Shown: positions 10,708 through 23,365 of the stretch, in pieces | Numbering within the stretch: the stretch's first letter is position 1 | Layout: every line of letters starts with the position of its first letter | Source of the DNA: Rhypophila decipiens | Taxonomy: Eukaryota > Ascomycota > Sordariomycetes > Sordariales > Naviculisporaceae | Length of the DNA stretch: 64,000 bases | Direction: 5' to 3' | NCBI GenBank assembly: GCA_033297075.1 | Contig: MU858048.1 | Location: 682,001 to 746,000 of the forward strand | Made by a program: the position numbers and the translations under genes | Notes under the pieces: generated by a model | The model's database searches: none | What the model was told of the DNA's origin: nothing | What the model saw: only the letters and a program-made list of their open reading frames with translations

Positions 10708-12057
10708 TTTTGGGTTCGTTCTAGGGTTTGTTTGGTGGGTTATCGTTGTATAGGTAAAGAAAGTAGTGTTGGACTTTGGTAGTTTTGGTTGATGGCGGGC
10801 GAGGGAGGGTGGACTTTAAAATAGGGTTATCCCGTCGTTGAGGAAGAAGGTATGAGGCTCGGTTGGTGGCTCAAGGTGTCGATCGCCGTATGCTTGGCAA
10901 AAGATTCTCTCACCAAGGTACTCTGCCGATGAGTAACCGACAATCTAAAAAGTCGAGATTGAAGAATTGTTCAGGAAATGATACAGAGTCCTGATTCAGT
11001 TGATGGATTGCCTACTGATCGTACAGCAGTACCTTATCGAGGCCCAACAGTTTGTGATTCACTGTAAAGTCTGAGGAATGAAAAATAAAAGGAGAGGAGG
11101 TTCCGTTCGTCGGCTTAGATATCGGGGTGTTCCTTTCTCGTTCTTGTCTGTCGTCTTGTACCTCGTGCTCAACTTTCCAGACCCCAATAGTCGGGCAGCG
11201 CTGGCAACGAATAGTTGATGAGCTGCTCAAGCTGGGTTCGCTGCACCTGGAAGTGAGTACGCAGTATGAAGAATGAGTGATATTCCTTCCAATTATCTTC
11301 TTTACAACAGCCACGGGGTGTCGTCTTCCAGTATTCAAGGGACCTATCACGATGGTGTTCGTCCGATGAAATGGACAAAGGGGCATGGAGGGCAGCCACG
11401 CTACTGCGTGGAATATTCCTTTTCTTTCAATCGTTCGGTACCGAATTGGGGATAGACTGCGTATATACCTGCGCTTCGCAAGTAAATTCGAAATTAAACC
11501 CAAGACACGGCGTGGAAGAATATAAGGTACAATGGGATGAAATCAGAACGTTGAAAAGCTCGTGGTACCAACTCCACAAGTTGAGGCACAATGGGAATGT
11601 GTCAGAAGCCGATGCCAGCCCTCTCTGCCCGCCAAGCCTCTCAAAGACAGTCTCACAGGCACGGATCCGGCCGGACGGGACGGCGCAGCAGCAGTGATCG
11701 ACATTTTGGCAGATTTTTCAGAGCGGCACCGCCCTGCAAGATACAACTACGTCAGCAGGGCAATCACAATACGATATGGCTTTTTCTGGGATCCAAAACA
11801 TGGGGCATCATCTAGTATAGCTATTTGAGATATAACTGACTGTCTATCAAAATCGTCAACAACAATCAACGAAATGTTAATCTCGTAAAGTATCGGAAAG
11901 AGTAAAAACAGAAACGCAACGGAGCTCTATACGGAAAAGCAAAGCTATTGGTAAAAAGAAATAAAAAGAAACGATGCCCTCTTTTCTTTCGCCATTTTTA
12001 TCACACTGACCCCGAACGCGCCCATAGGTCCATCTGTGCGACGCAGCAGCTGATGTC
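10708..12057. other. Intergenic: PRPP synthetase promoter and ODC 3' flank
   Basis: About 1.35 kb between two minus-strand genes. It should contain the promoter and leader of the PRPP synthetase next to 10708 and the ODC 3' UTR next to 12057. The open frames here show no recognisable protein. Confidence 0.5.
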
Positions 12058-13645
12058 TCAGATCATGCCCAAAAGAGCCTTGGCCCCAGGCTCACTGCAC
12101 ACGTAGATGACATCGTGCTCGTTCGAGAAGCCGTTGAACGTAGTGGCCGAGCACTTGGTGTAAGCACCCATGTCCTCAAAATAGAGCCAGTCGCCCACGT
12201 CGAGAGTGACACCAAAGCGAATGCTGTCGGTGATACGATCGATGCCGTCGCATGTAGGTCCCCAGATGCTGTACTCAACGCCGCCGATTCCCGCCTCCGA
12301 GGCCGAGGTCAAGGAAGAAGTAGACGACGACGGCGACAATGTCTGCGACATAGCCGAGTCCAGCGCCTCTGCGGCAGAGGTGTTGTACATGGTCTGGCCG
12401 CCGGCGCGAAGCACCTTCGCGACAGGGTGCTGGTGGTCAAACATGATGCTGCTGAAGTTGCCGTACAGACCATCGTTGACGTAGAGCATGTAGCTGGGCA
12501 CACCAGCATCGCTCCCTCCATTGACGTCGCCAGAAACGACAGAGGCGGCCGCGCTGGGAACATCCTCGATAGTTCGGCGGGCGATGACGTTGCAGGCCAG
12601 GGTGTACGCGGCGGAGGCATAATACCGACCGGGCTCTGCGATGATATTGATGCCCGAGTGAGCCGGGAAATAGTCATCCAGTGCAGCTCTCAGGACACCC
12701 GCCATGGCCTCAAAGGTGTTATCGGCGCAGAATCCACCGCCGACGTCAAGAGTCTTGAGGTTGAATCCATACCCTGCAGCCTGCTGGAAGACAAAGTGGG
12801 CGTCCTGCACGGCCTTGAGGAAGGCCATCGGGTCCGAGGCGCCTGATCCGACGTGGAAACTGACGCCTACCACATTCAGGCCAAGCTCCTGGGCCAAGGC
12901 AAGCAAGCCATCAGTCGAATCCAGCGAGGCGCCGAATTTGAGGCTGAGACGGCACAGCGAGGACGAGTCGTCGGTCAAGATCCGAAGGTACAGCTCGGCC
13001 TCAGGGAACAAGCGGGCGATCTTGCGGAGCTCGTCGGCATTGTCAAAGGTCATCTGGCGAACTCCCTTGTTGGCGACATATCGCACATACGAGTTGGTCT
13101 TGCAAGGCTGGGCGTAGATGATGCGTGAGGGGTCAACGCCCATGCGCAGAACTTGTTCGATCTCGGCCTTGGAGGCGCAATCGAAGCCGGTGCCGAGCGC
13201 GGCGAGAAGCTGGATGAGCTTGTCATCCGGGTTGCACTTGACGGCTGTAATGGGTGCAAAAGTTAGCATGAGCATCTCGGCGAGGAGAGACATGGCACAT
13301 ACCGTAAAAGGGCCTCACACGAGGCAAATTCAGCTTCCAGCGCAGGTGCTGGCGATAGACCTCGCCCAGGTCAGCGACGAAGAAGGTGTCTTCGTCTCCG
13401 GGCTCGCAGAACTCGTGGTCGATGCTCTCCACGCGCTCGCGAAGGGCGGCGCCAATCAATTCCTTGGGCGATGGGCCAACCTCGCCCCCTTCATTGTTAT
13501 TCATGACGATATCGTCATCTCCAGTTTGATGTTCTCCTAGAAAGCCATTGTTGATGGCAGCCCTCTTCAAAAAGACAGGATTATTGGTATAATCTGTATA
13601 GTCTAGTGTGGAGAAGCGATCCGTTACAACCGTCGGCATAACCAT
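12058..13645 (-). CDS. Ornithine decarboxylase
   Basis: PLP enzyme converting ornithine to putrescine, the first step of polyamine synthesis. Two exons: 13645-13303 and 13244-12058, with a 58-nt intron at 13245-13302; 509 aa. The join gives RPFY-AVKCNP, placing the PLP lysine at residue 117. Other landmarks: HVGSG, DVGGGF, EPGRYY, the YVNDGLYGNF stretch and WGPTCDGID with the active-site Cys at about 446. The family is usually about 430-485 aa. The extra length is a longer N-terminus and two Ser/Ala-rich inserts, one after RRTIEDVP and one before EYSIWGP. The ATG at 13645 is the first in frame; a second ATG lies two codons later. The long leader (separate entry) suggests translational control, as known for fungal and animal ODC. 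Confidence 0.96.
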
Positions 13646-14760
13646 GACCCTCGATTTGACCGGGGGTTCGCGCGAGGAGGTGGGGGCTGGTGCTGATGTC
13701 GGAGGTGGAGCCGAAAGGATCGGGGCGGACTAGTCGAGTCGGTGATCGGAGAAGATAGAGGTCGACTGGGAGAAGTCGCCGGTGGGTGGATTAAGAATAA
13801 TGATTAAGGTGTTGATTGAGTTGAATCCAAAAGGATTTAGGTATGGTGGTGATATGTGCTTTCAAGATCTTTGGCTCAAGCAGGTGTTAAGGGGGTCGGT
13901 GTCGATAACTGACTGATCCCTGAGCGATCTGACGAGGTCTCCTCGACTCTTCCTCGCAAAGAGGAAGAACCTCAGAACTCGTCCTATGCGGCAGCTGGTT
14001 GTGGGGGTTAAACGGCGGGCTTTGGTTGTTCTGGAAGTCGAACAAGAGATGCTCGGCTTGCTTAGGCGACTTCAGCAGCAGGTGGTGGAGGTGTGGAATT
14101 GATGATGTGGAAGGTTTTTCGGAGGCTGAAATCTTGATCAGAGACGAAGTTTACGGCCGAGGAAGCCGTGGTAGCGCAGTTTGCCTTTGAGAAGACCAAA
14201 GGCAGGTCTTTTGGGGGTTGGTTGTCCGAGTCGGAGTGGTCGCGGACAAGAGAGCGCAAGTTCGAAACCTAGCAGCAGGGTGAAATATGTCAGAATATCG
14301 AGTTTTCGAGAGCAGACGAATGTGCGCCGAACAAGTTGTCGTCATCGAGGATGTACATGGACAGTGGTAGGGCAAGACTGAGGTAAGAGAACGGAGGGGG
14401 CCGATGAGTAAAAGGAGCTTGGAGCAACAAAAGTGACCAAAGCTTCTCGAAACCCCCTCCTGTTCTCCCCACATGGTCCTCGGCATGTCCCCATTGAGCG
14501 GTTTGCGCCACGATGAGAAAAGGGGGAAGAAATCACCGGGAATCACTTACCACTTGATTGACACGATGGGCAATTGGGCGAGTAGCTAGAGCGAACTGAA
14601 GAGCTTGTTGGTTGGGTGTGCAGAATGACGAAAGTTGTCGGAAAGCGTGAGAAGAGAGAAAAAAAAGAGTCGGGTTGGGAGAAAAAAGCTTTGAATGGAA
14701 GGTGGTGGTGGTGGATTTGAAGAGTTCCAGAACCCACAGTCCCACACTGGATTTCCAACC
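13646..14760 (-). promoter_or_regulatory. ODC 5' leader with a probable leader intron
   Basis: Reading on the minus strand, bases 13646-14342 contain no ATG, and neither do 14493-15117, whereas several ATGs occur between 14343 and 14492. A consensus donor GTAAGTGATT starts at 14550, and an acceptor GCTGCTAG ends at 14269. Removing 14269-14550 (282 nt) would delete every ATG in the upstream region. This pattern fits a long scanned 5' leader with one intron. The transcription start is not visible; 14760 is an arbitrary limit. Confidence 0.55.
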
Positions 14761-16956
14761 CCAACCTTAATAATAGAGGGGCTAACCTGTGATCGTGGTG
14801 GGGCCGGGGGAGAGCGGGAGGGCTGTGTTTTAGGACTTCTTGACCTCCTCCGAATTTTTTCCTTCCACTCCTTGATTTTCTGCACACACACACCTCAAAA
14901 ATGCTCCACGGGTCTCTTTTCACCTCTCGGTGCTGGCAACCTACCTGGGCACTTCACAAAACTAACTGGCCAAAGAGGCGGGGAAAATACCAAATTCAGA
15001 CCGAAGAATTTTCTCGCCGTATGGGTCCAATCCTACTTGATATCCCGACGGAGAGGATGTACCGGTACTTACACAAAGAACAGCCTCCCTCAATGAAGCT
15101 TAAGGAGGCGACCTGCACATCATGTACATTTGCACATCTCTCCCATGCTGCACAGGCAGGTACCGCATGTGGCCGTGGCGTGCTCCATGCTCTTAGCTAA
15201 TCACAAAAGTCATGAAAGTGACATCTGGGGCATCCCGATGATGGCCCACTGTTCACCGCCGTTGCTGTTGCTGACCTTCCAAAATCGCGTAATTCGCTTG
15301 TCTGATATTGGTCCGTTGGGAGATTCATCCAGACAGACTGTAGACGCGGCAATCGCGATCAATGGCACACGACAATGCGTTCGAGGAAGGACCTGATATT
15401 GTCAACCGTCCCTCCTCCTCCCTCGGCGGCCTCACGGCCTGTCTGGCCTTGTTCCGGTCGTGTGTGCCTTGCTCTTACGTCGCCCGTCTCCAGTCTGTCT
15501 CGTCGTGCTCATATATCTGCCCCGCCCCCCATGTAAAATAACCAACTTTGGTGATGTTTGTGGGCTTCAGAGTCAGACCGCAACTCTGCGGTCTGCACGA
15601 AGCTAAGGACCTGCAGCTGTACACCCACCTTTTCCTGCCATCTGAATCGAGTTTATATAGTGAATCAGCGTCCCTGAAGCCGGTAGCAGTGCTGGAGTCC
15701 ACCCATAATGCAGAATCAAGGAGGGGGAAGTATATAAAGTGGACCATCGACCATCTTCCCAAGGCAAGCGCGAGTATCTCGAGTATCAGCAAAACCCCGA
15801 CCCCTTTCAACTGCAACAGCAACTGGACAATGGAAGTGAAGCCAGTGAGCCAGTTAAATCGCGCACCCAAAAATTAGGCTGTTGCCCTGTCTACTATGAT
15901 ATGTGACAGTCCCTGTCGAGCGTAGATGAGAGATTCAGACCGCGGCCGAGTAGCCGAGTCAAAGAAGGACTGTATGCAGTTATGCACCGAGTGAGAAGGT
16001 TTGGCCGTCGTCATCAAGCTTAAGCACGGGGGATCGAATCTTGTGGTTATTATCTCCGATTCGGAGTGCAGTCGATATATCATGCAGGGCAGCTCGGCAT
16101 TTTGCGGCTCGACCGTCGTTGGTCGGAATACCCTGTTGAGCCTGCGTCTGGCGCACACAACCAAGCCAAGAAATGAAGCCTAACAGGTTTGTCAGTGAAC
16201 TACAGCAACAAGTGTTACGGTATTTTTCACTCCCAGTCAACCCGCTAGATTCCATCGAGAAAACTGTGCGTCGCTATTGGGTTTCTGATCTCGCCCCAGG
16301 GGCAACGTCCTCGTGACCCAAACTGCACATAGCCATCAATCACATAGCATAACTGCACTTGAGCTGCAGCGGTCTCAATGGCGATTCGCCGTCAAAACTT
16401 GACCTGCAGTGGTGAGTCTAGTGACGTAAGCAGGGGCAATTGGGGCTAAAAGGAGGCCCCTGGTTGCCGGGTGAGAAACGCACTAGTCAAAACAACCGAA
16501 AAGAAGACATGATACGGAGGATGGATACGGGTATGTACTCTGTTTTTTAGTCCGAAAATCCAAAGCCTTAAGGAAGTCGGGTCTGAGAAACGAGCGCCGG
16601 TCCAGGCTAGCGGTTGCACGATGTGCAATGCACAACCAGCCGGTGCCTGAGTGCCTTTGATCTTGCGTTTTTTGTGGTCTCCAAGTTATTGATCTTAACA
16701 AGGAGATGTATTGTATCTGAAACGCGGTGACAGTGAGTCTGAGGGAGGAAGGGAGTACAAAATGGTATTTGGCCACAAGGCTCGAGATGGAAAAACTAAA
16801 AGGTAAATTAGTCACAGTAAGCCAAGGTCAACAACAGGGGACCCAAGACTCTAGAGGAGGGTATCATCAATATTATATGCTTGTTGTGTTGTACAGGTTA
16901 AAAGTACATGACGGGAACCGTAAGCGGCTTGCGAGCAAGTCGACTGGCGGGTCACC
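14761..16956. other. Intergenic: ODC promoter and presequence protease 3' flank
   Basis: No gene recognised. A TATATAAA box on the plus strand at 15731-15738 is followed by a CT-rich stretch and an ATG at 15829 that opens only a 15-codon frame, so no product can be supported. Minus-strand frames here look random. Confidence 0.45.
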
Positions 16957-19900
16957 TTATTCGGATCCATTGATATCCATTTCCTTGACAGACCAGGACT
17001 TATCGACCCAGTCACGCTTCTCGCCGAGGAAAACAAGGCGCTCCGCCTGCTTCTCGAGGCCTTCGACGATGAACTTTTGCGCAACTTCGCGTACTTGGTC
17101 CTTGGTCACGTCCAGTAGCTGCTCTCGTCGCTTTTGCCTCATCTCCTCTGTGATGCCGTAGAGGAAATGGCCCATGCCTTCTGCGTTGACTGCCTTGGGC
17201 GCATCAACTCCCTGGAAAACAGAGATCTTGGCGTCTTCCAGGTCTCTGTCCGACCACTTCTTGTCAACAGCCCATCGCCCCGCATTGCTCATGATCTTGA
17301 TCGTGTTGAGCGGGTTCGGGTCGCGGTAAGAGTAGAAGCCAAAGATGCCTTCCAGTGCACGTGAGTACGCTCCACCGCCATAGGCACCGCCCTTTTCTCT
17401 AATCTCGTGGTGCAAATGTTTATGCGTTAGAAGCTGAGACAGGATTTGGAGCGGCGCACCTTGCGCAGAAGTGTACGAAACAGTCGGGAGAGCAAGACCG
17501 CCGTAGTAGACCTGGTAAGGAAGCGGGTAGAAGGACTTGATATCCCGCGAGAACTTGGGAGCGGGCCGCGTTGGGAACACCGCCGACTCAGCCGGCAGAG
17601 ATCCGACGAAACTTGAGAGAGCCTTCGAGTTGGCTTCAACGCTCTCGTGATCACAGGTGACAGCTGCGCGAAGAGTACCAGCCAGAGCGAATTGCTGGAT
17701 TTGTTTTAGCTTGTTGATGATATCCTCCATCGAGTCCGATTCTGGTCTGGATGCAAGGTTGGTGATCAGTTTCACTTGTGTCAGACCGCTGACTTGTTCC
17801 TTCAGGTATGAATCCAATGTCAGATCGGCCTCCGCAGCTCTCCTGGCGAAGGCATGGCCGGACGAGGCAATGTCATTAACAATTCCGTCAGCAGATGCCT
17901 GTAGAAGCTGTCGAATCTGCTGGGCTGCGTCAGGGCTGTCAAAATTGGTCTCGATCACGACCTTGCGGAGGAGCTCAAACATTGTCCCGACATTGCGATC
18001 TAAAGCCATTCCGGTGAAAATAAGGCCTTCAGTGGCTCGCGAGAAGTCTGTCGGTTTGGCGGTAGAGTGATAGCCAACTGAAATTCCGCCCGTCTTGAGT
18101 TTGATAAGGTCTTCGAGCTCCTCCATCGTCATATTCTTCGTACCAAGACGCATAATCGCATCCGTGAACAGAGGAATGAGGCTTCGCAGCTCGTCCGGAA
18201 GGTTCTCCAGCGTGTTGATAGCACGGAAGTAGGTCAACCCGTTCGTAGGGGCCTCTCGCCACTGGATTTTGACGCGGTTTGCCTCCTCCATTCTCAGGGT
18301 CACGGGTTCTTTTTGCCGAGGGATATCCGCGACGTGCACACTTGGCAAGCAGCTGAGGTCCTCGGTGCCCGCTTTGTTTTGTTCAGCTAGAAGTGCCAAC
18401 TCCCGAGCTTCAAGGGCTGCTTGAGCTTCCTTCTCGCTGCCAACCGAGCTGACAACTTCGGAAATCTTGGAGCTTAGACGAGTCTCTTCTTCTTTGACCA
18501 GGTCTTCGCCGAAAGTAGCGGAAGGCGCCATGGTGAAAGTCAAAGTATTGTCATTGAGCAGGTACTTGTCCATGAGGCCCTCCAAGTAACCACCCTTGGC
18601 AAACTCGGCTTCAAAGGCGGCCACGGTATCATTCCAGGCCAATGAGTCAAATGGATCGATGCCATTAAACCATTTGGGCTTCAAGCGGTGAAGTAGAGAC
18701 ATGCCAAAGTTGGCAGTCTTGTGTTTGAGGCCCAATTCCAGCTGGTGAAGATAGCCGTCGATCTTCGACCTGTCAAAGCCCTTCTCTCGCACGCTGCGGA
18801 GGATCTCTTGCACCTTGGCTTTTAGCTTCGGAACATCAGCCTCCTGAACACCAGTCAGGCCAATAGAGAAAATCCCGAGACTCCCAGAGCCGTCAAAGCC
18901 TGTGTTCGGACTCCAATCCGTGCCAAGACCTGTATCAATCAGACCCTTGTACAAAGGCGAGCCGTAGCCATCCATGAGAAGCGCAGATATCAACGCCAGC
19001 GAAAAGGTCTCGACAACGTCGTTTGTTTCTCCTAGAATCCACGAGACGGATGTCTTGAACTGTTTGTTTGCGTCCACCAAGGGATCAACCGGACCGACAA
19101 GAGTTACCTCCCGGGGGCCACTGCTGAGGTCAATAGGACGGTGGACGGTGAGATCTCCTCTCAGTTTTTCGAATGCTCCAAGCTGGGCATCAATCTCCTT
19201 GAGGTGGTCGGCCAGTGGCATATCGCCGTATGTAAACAGCTTGGCGTTGCTTGGGTGATAGTGCTCCGCGTGGAACTTCTTGAGCTGTTGGTAAGTGAGG
19301 TCGGTAATCTTCTGCGGGTCACCACCCGAGTTATTGATATCTGGAAAAATGTGGTCTTGGAATCTGATATAAAACAGATAGCCAGCATCCGACATTTGAC
19401 CTTTCATCTCGTTATAGACAACGCCCTTGAAGACCAATTTATTGTCCTCTGGTTTCGCCTCGGGTCCGGCGGCGAGCATAGCCTGGGGGTTCTCGGGGCC
19501 AATCCGCCATCCTTCTTGGGTGAAATCGGCCTCCTTTAACAGCGGATGGAGTGTGGCGTCGAGATAGACTGACATCAAGTTCTTGAAATCCTGCCCGTTG
19601 GTCGTTGCGAAGGGATAAAAGGTGTGGTCCGAAGCCGTGAAAGCGTTCATGAAGTTGGATAACGTCCGGGGTAGCATCTTGAAGAAGGGATCTCGAACGG
19701 GGAACCTGTTTCCGGTTAGTATTGAATACACTGAAGTGTTTTCCCTTGTGGACAAGGCCGTACTTTTGACTTCCGCAAAGCGTCGTGTGTTCGAGAATGT
19801 GGGGAACACCCGTGTCATCCGGAGGATTGGTCTTGAAGCCGATGGAGAAGACATTGTTGCTGTCGTCGCGGGCGATATGGAGGTGCTCTGCGCCGGTCTT

Positions 19901-20053
19901 GTCATGCTGCAAGTGCAAGGCTGTCAATTCGAGTTCGGGAACATGCTTCGACCTCAGCAGGGTGAAGCCGTGGAGCTTGTCGCCGGGTTTGGGAAGCTGC
20001 GAAAGGTCAAGCGCAGCTTTACGAGCTACACCTTTGGCGGCGTTGCGCAGCAT
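16957..20053 (-). CDS. CYM1: Mitochondrial presequence protease (Cym1/PreP, M16C metalloprotease)
   Basis: Zinc protease of the mitochondrial matrix or intermembrane space that degrades cleaved presequences and other free peptides. Two exons: 20053-19764 and 19705-16957; a 58-nt intron at 19706-19763 has a TACTAAC branch site; 1012 aa, normal for the family. The join gives [14 protein letters not shown]. The inverted zinc motif HILEH is at 85-89 (His85, Glu88, His89), followed by the conserved [18 protein letters not shown] stretch and the [11 protein letters not shown] region. The C-terminal half keeps the [15 protein letters not shown] stretch typical of M16C. I chose the ATG at 20051-20053; the N-terminus [17 protein letters not shown] is basic and lacks acidic residues for 15 positions, as a matrix-targeting signal should. 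Confidence 0.96.
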
Positions 20054-21455
20054 CTTGGGCACAAGTCCGGGCAAGAGTGGAATCGAGATTTTGTTGGTCT
20101 CTATACCGTGCGACTAACTGTTGGCATCGAAGAAACCGGTACAAGACAGGACGGATGTTGCAAGTTGGATCCAGAGCTGACGCGTGGGTCAAGCTTATTT
20201 GAGCTGTGCAAGCCTCATCAAGGGCGGATGACGGGTGTCAAGGTCAAAAAGTTTTGTCCCCTGTCCACGGCGAAAAGCGTGGTTGCCAAGGAATAGCTTT
20301 GATAGCGAGGTACGTGAAGTTTTGGTTGCGACGTGCAAGATTTGGAGACGCAACGGCCACATTGTTGTACAAGCCTAATGGAAGTGGATCCCATGGCCAC
20401 CTCCGAGTCGAGGCTGGAGGACAGAGCGTGTGTACCCGTACAGTATCCGTACCGCCCCTGACCAGCGGTCTTCAAAGTCCATGAACTTCATGATCACTTT
20501 GATTTCTAAGGACGAGAATATTGAGCATATTCCCGTAGTGCGCCCTGAATTTCAAGTTGGAATCTCAATTCATCAAGCCTTTCCCGGGCCCAGGAAGTCA
20601 CTTCACAGAGGTGTCCCAGATCAACGGGATTCACGGAACTGGCAAGTGCCCGGCCCCCTGAGACTGGATTAAGCTCGTCATGGACGCCACGGGTACCGAA
20701 AATACGGACCCGCAGTCCACTTGTACACGTAATAGAACGCGGATTCCCTAACAAACCTTAACCTCCTCATCTCACTTTGTGCAACTCGAAGGGATTCCCG
20801 GGCCCGCCTCTCAAACTCTGCATGATTAAGTCCATCGTAATGCCATTTTGCTTCACCTGAGTTTGGAGTTTGTACACGCGAAGGACTCCCTTTTGCAGAA
20901 AGAGATACAGAACCACGGTAAGATCTCGGATGTGCGATGTTGTCATGTGTTTCGAGAAAGATGCTGGCGCAACCAAATCCGGATCAGAGCAATTACTCAC
21001 ACGTACAAAATATTGAAATTGCGGTTGCTCAGCGTTAAGAGGACGTGCTGCTAATTTTGATTTGTACAGCATACGGATACAACCAGCCAAATCCCAGCGC
21101 CAACACCGACTTCAGGTGAGGAGAGCTAACGCTGCAGCCCCAGACCGGCGGACACCAGCAAAACGCATTCAATTTGATTTCCGGCTGATTAACCGAATCC
21201 CATACACAGTGACTTTGCTCCAACAAAACGTTTCTCGCGGCGACGACTGGTCCATATTGACAACCTCACCATCGAGCGGTCTTAAGTGGATTTCAATTCG
21301 AAAATTGTCAAGTCAAAAAATCAGCGAAAATAAATCACATTGCATCATCAGACACGGGTCCGAAACACGAAGACGAAGCACGGCAAAAGACTCTGTCGGG
21401 AAAGGGTTTTTGCTGACGTTGGCACACCCAGTTTAAAGTCTGCGCGCGCTCGAGA
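20054..21455. promoter_or_regulatory. Divergent promoter region between CYM1 and the taxilin gene
   Basis: About 1.4 kb separating two genes read away from each other, so it must hold both promoters. No TATA box or named operator stands out, and no coding sequence is recognised. Confidence 0.5.
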
Positions 21456-23365
21456 ATGTCCAGCGCGAATACACTGGTGAACTCTGCGACGGCGGCACCT
21501 CGACCTGCGACTCCGATGGCCAATGGATCGTCGAGCCAGCCTTCCCCGGATCCTGCATTGCCGAACGGTCATTCAAATCATGCCCACGAGACTCGACCGG
21601 CTCCGGCGCCGCCAGCCGCCGTGACGGGGAAGAAGGGGAAGCAGAAGAAGGCTCCCGAGCCAACCGAGGCCTCGAAGCTCATCGCCCAACGAATATCGCA
21701 GCTGGAATCGGACGCGGCTGGGGAGAAGGACCAGGAAGCTGAAATCGGTTAGTTGTTGTGTGCTTGTTTGCGAGCGACCTCGATGTGTGATGCGACACAA
21801 GTATGGGAATCAGGCATGGGAGATGATAGTGTGGTTTTTGAAGTTCTCGCCAGAGATTGAGTGCGAGAATCGATGGCTACTTGCTTCAAACTTCACATGT
21901 CTACATGGTCGCATCACATATGTCAAGCAGGGTGGAGGCTAACGGGAAACTTTTTGGACAGAGCGGGAAGTCAAAAAAGCCAACCGGGAACTTCATAATC
22001 AAACTTCACGTATGAACGATATCCAAAAAATTGACCATCTCTCGAAACGCTGTTCCGACCTCCTCTCGGAGATGAAGCGCCACGAACGCGAAAGTATTAA
22101 GAACAAGAAACGTGGCGACCAACTTCAGAAGGATAAAGACAACAGCCGGAACGAGCTCAACAAGACAATTTCACTCAAGGAGAAGCTGGAAAAGTTGTGC
22201 CGAGAACTTCAGAAGGAGAACAACAAGCTGAAGGTCCGTCTCCAGAGATGGTGGCAAGTTTTTGGACGAGACATGCTGATCGGCCTGTGAACAGAACGAA
22301 AACAAGACTCTCTCGGATACTCAAGTGCGAAGCCAGAATTCCTGGGACGAGCGTTACTCGACGTTGCTGCGTCGGATGGATGACTACCAGGAAGAAAAAG
22401 ACAGTCCCAGGAAGCAGATTGTGGCCATGGAGATGGATGAGTTGTGCGTCACTGCTTGGTTTTCCATGACTAATTTGGGCCTATGCTGACGAATCACAGC
22501 TTCCGCACACGATTCAAGTCCCTGATTGACCAGTACGAGCTGCGCGAACTCGTCTTCCATTCGCAGATGCGGACCAAGGAGCTCGAGGTTCAGTACAACT
22601 TGGCCAGATACGAGGCGGAAAAGAAGAGGCTCGAGGAGGAGCTGGCTCGCACGGCCGAGCTGAGCAACCAAGTCGAGACGTTTGTTCGGACCGAGGGTGA
22701 GCTTAGACAGCAGCTCAACGTCTACGTTGAAAAGTTCAAGCAGGTATGTGACTCCTGTATGTCCCCTCTCCTTGGGAACCGCATAGACTGATTTCTTGCC
22801 GTGCCGCATTCAGGTTGAGGACACTTTAAACAACAGCAACGACTTGTTTCTCACGTTTCGAAAAGAGATGGAGGACATGTCTAAGAAGACCAAACGCCTA
22901 GAACGCGAGAACGAAGAACTCAAGCGCAAGCACGAGCGGGTAAACCACAACATCATAACGATGGCCGACGAGAGGAACAAGAGTCTTAGCGAAATCAACG
23001 AGCTCAAGAAGAAGCAGGAGAAGCTGAACGGTATCATCAAGCAGATGCAGCAACAGGGTCGCGGTATTCCGCAGGGGCTCACGGGCACGGTTGAGAACGG
23101 CTACGCGGAGGGAGAAGAGGGGGAGCTGGAAGGGGACGAGAGCGAGTACGACGAGGAGGACGAGTACGACGAGGAAGGGGACGAGGAAGTCAGCGATGAC
23201 GGGGAAGAGTACGACGAGGAGACCGAGGACGAGCTTCACCAGCCTCCCCCGCAGACTTATGGACCCGAGAGACCGCCTCCGACTACCGCCGCCGCCACCG
23301 CCGCCGCCGTCACGTCGACTGCCCCTGCTGCTGCTGCTGCCGCCACCACTAATGGACATCGTTAG
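21456..23365 (+). CDS. Taxilin-family coiled-coil protein
   Basis: Member of the taxilin family, long coiled-coil proteins that bind syntaxins and nascent-chain factors in animals; the fungal role is poorly known. Five exons: 21456-21747, 21962-22233, 22295-22443, 22500-22743 and 22814-23365 (introns 214, 61, 56 and 70 nt); 502 aa. All joins keep frame, for example EIE-REVKKAN, NKLK-NENKT and KFKQ-VEDTL. The first donor is GTTAGT rather than GTRAGT. Layout: a Pro/Ala-rich disordered N-terminus with a GKKGKQKK basic patch; a continuous charged coiled coil from about residue 95 to 415, including LEKLCRELQKENNKLK and the FKSLIDQYELRE signature; then a very acidic Glu/Asp/Tyr tail and a Pro/Ala low-complexity end. 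Family call is firm; function is inferred. Confidence 0.92.

Noticed and set aside
15731..15877. TATA box with short ORF as a small gene
   Set aside because: Only 15 codons follow the ATG at 15829; a spliced version can be drawn but has no independent support.
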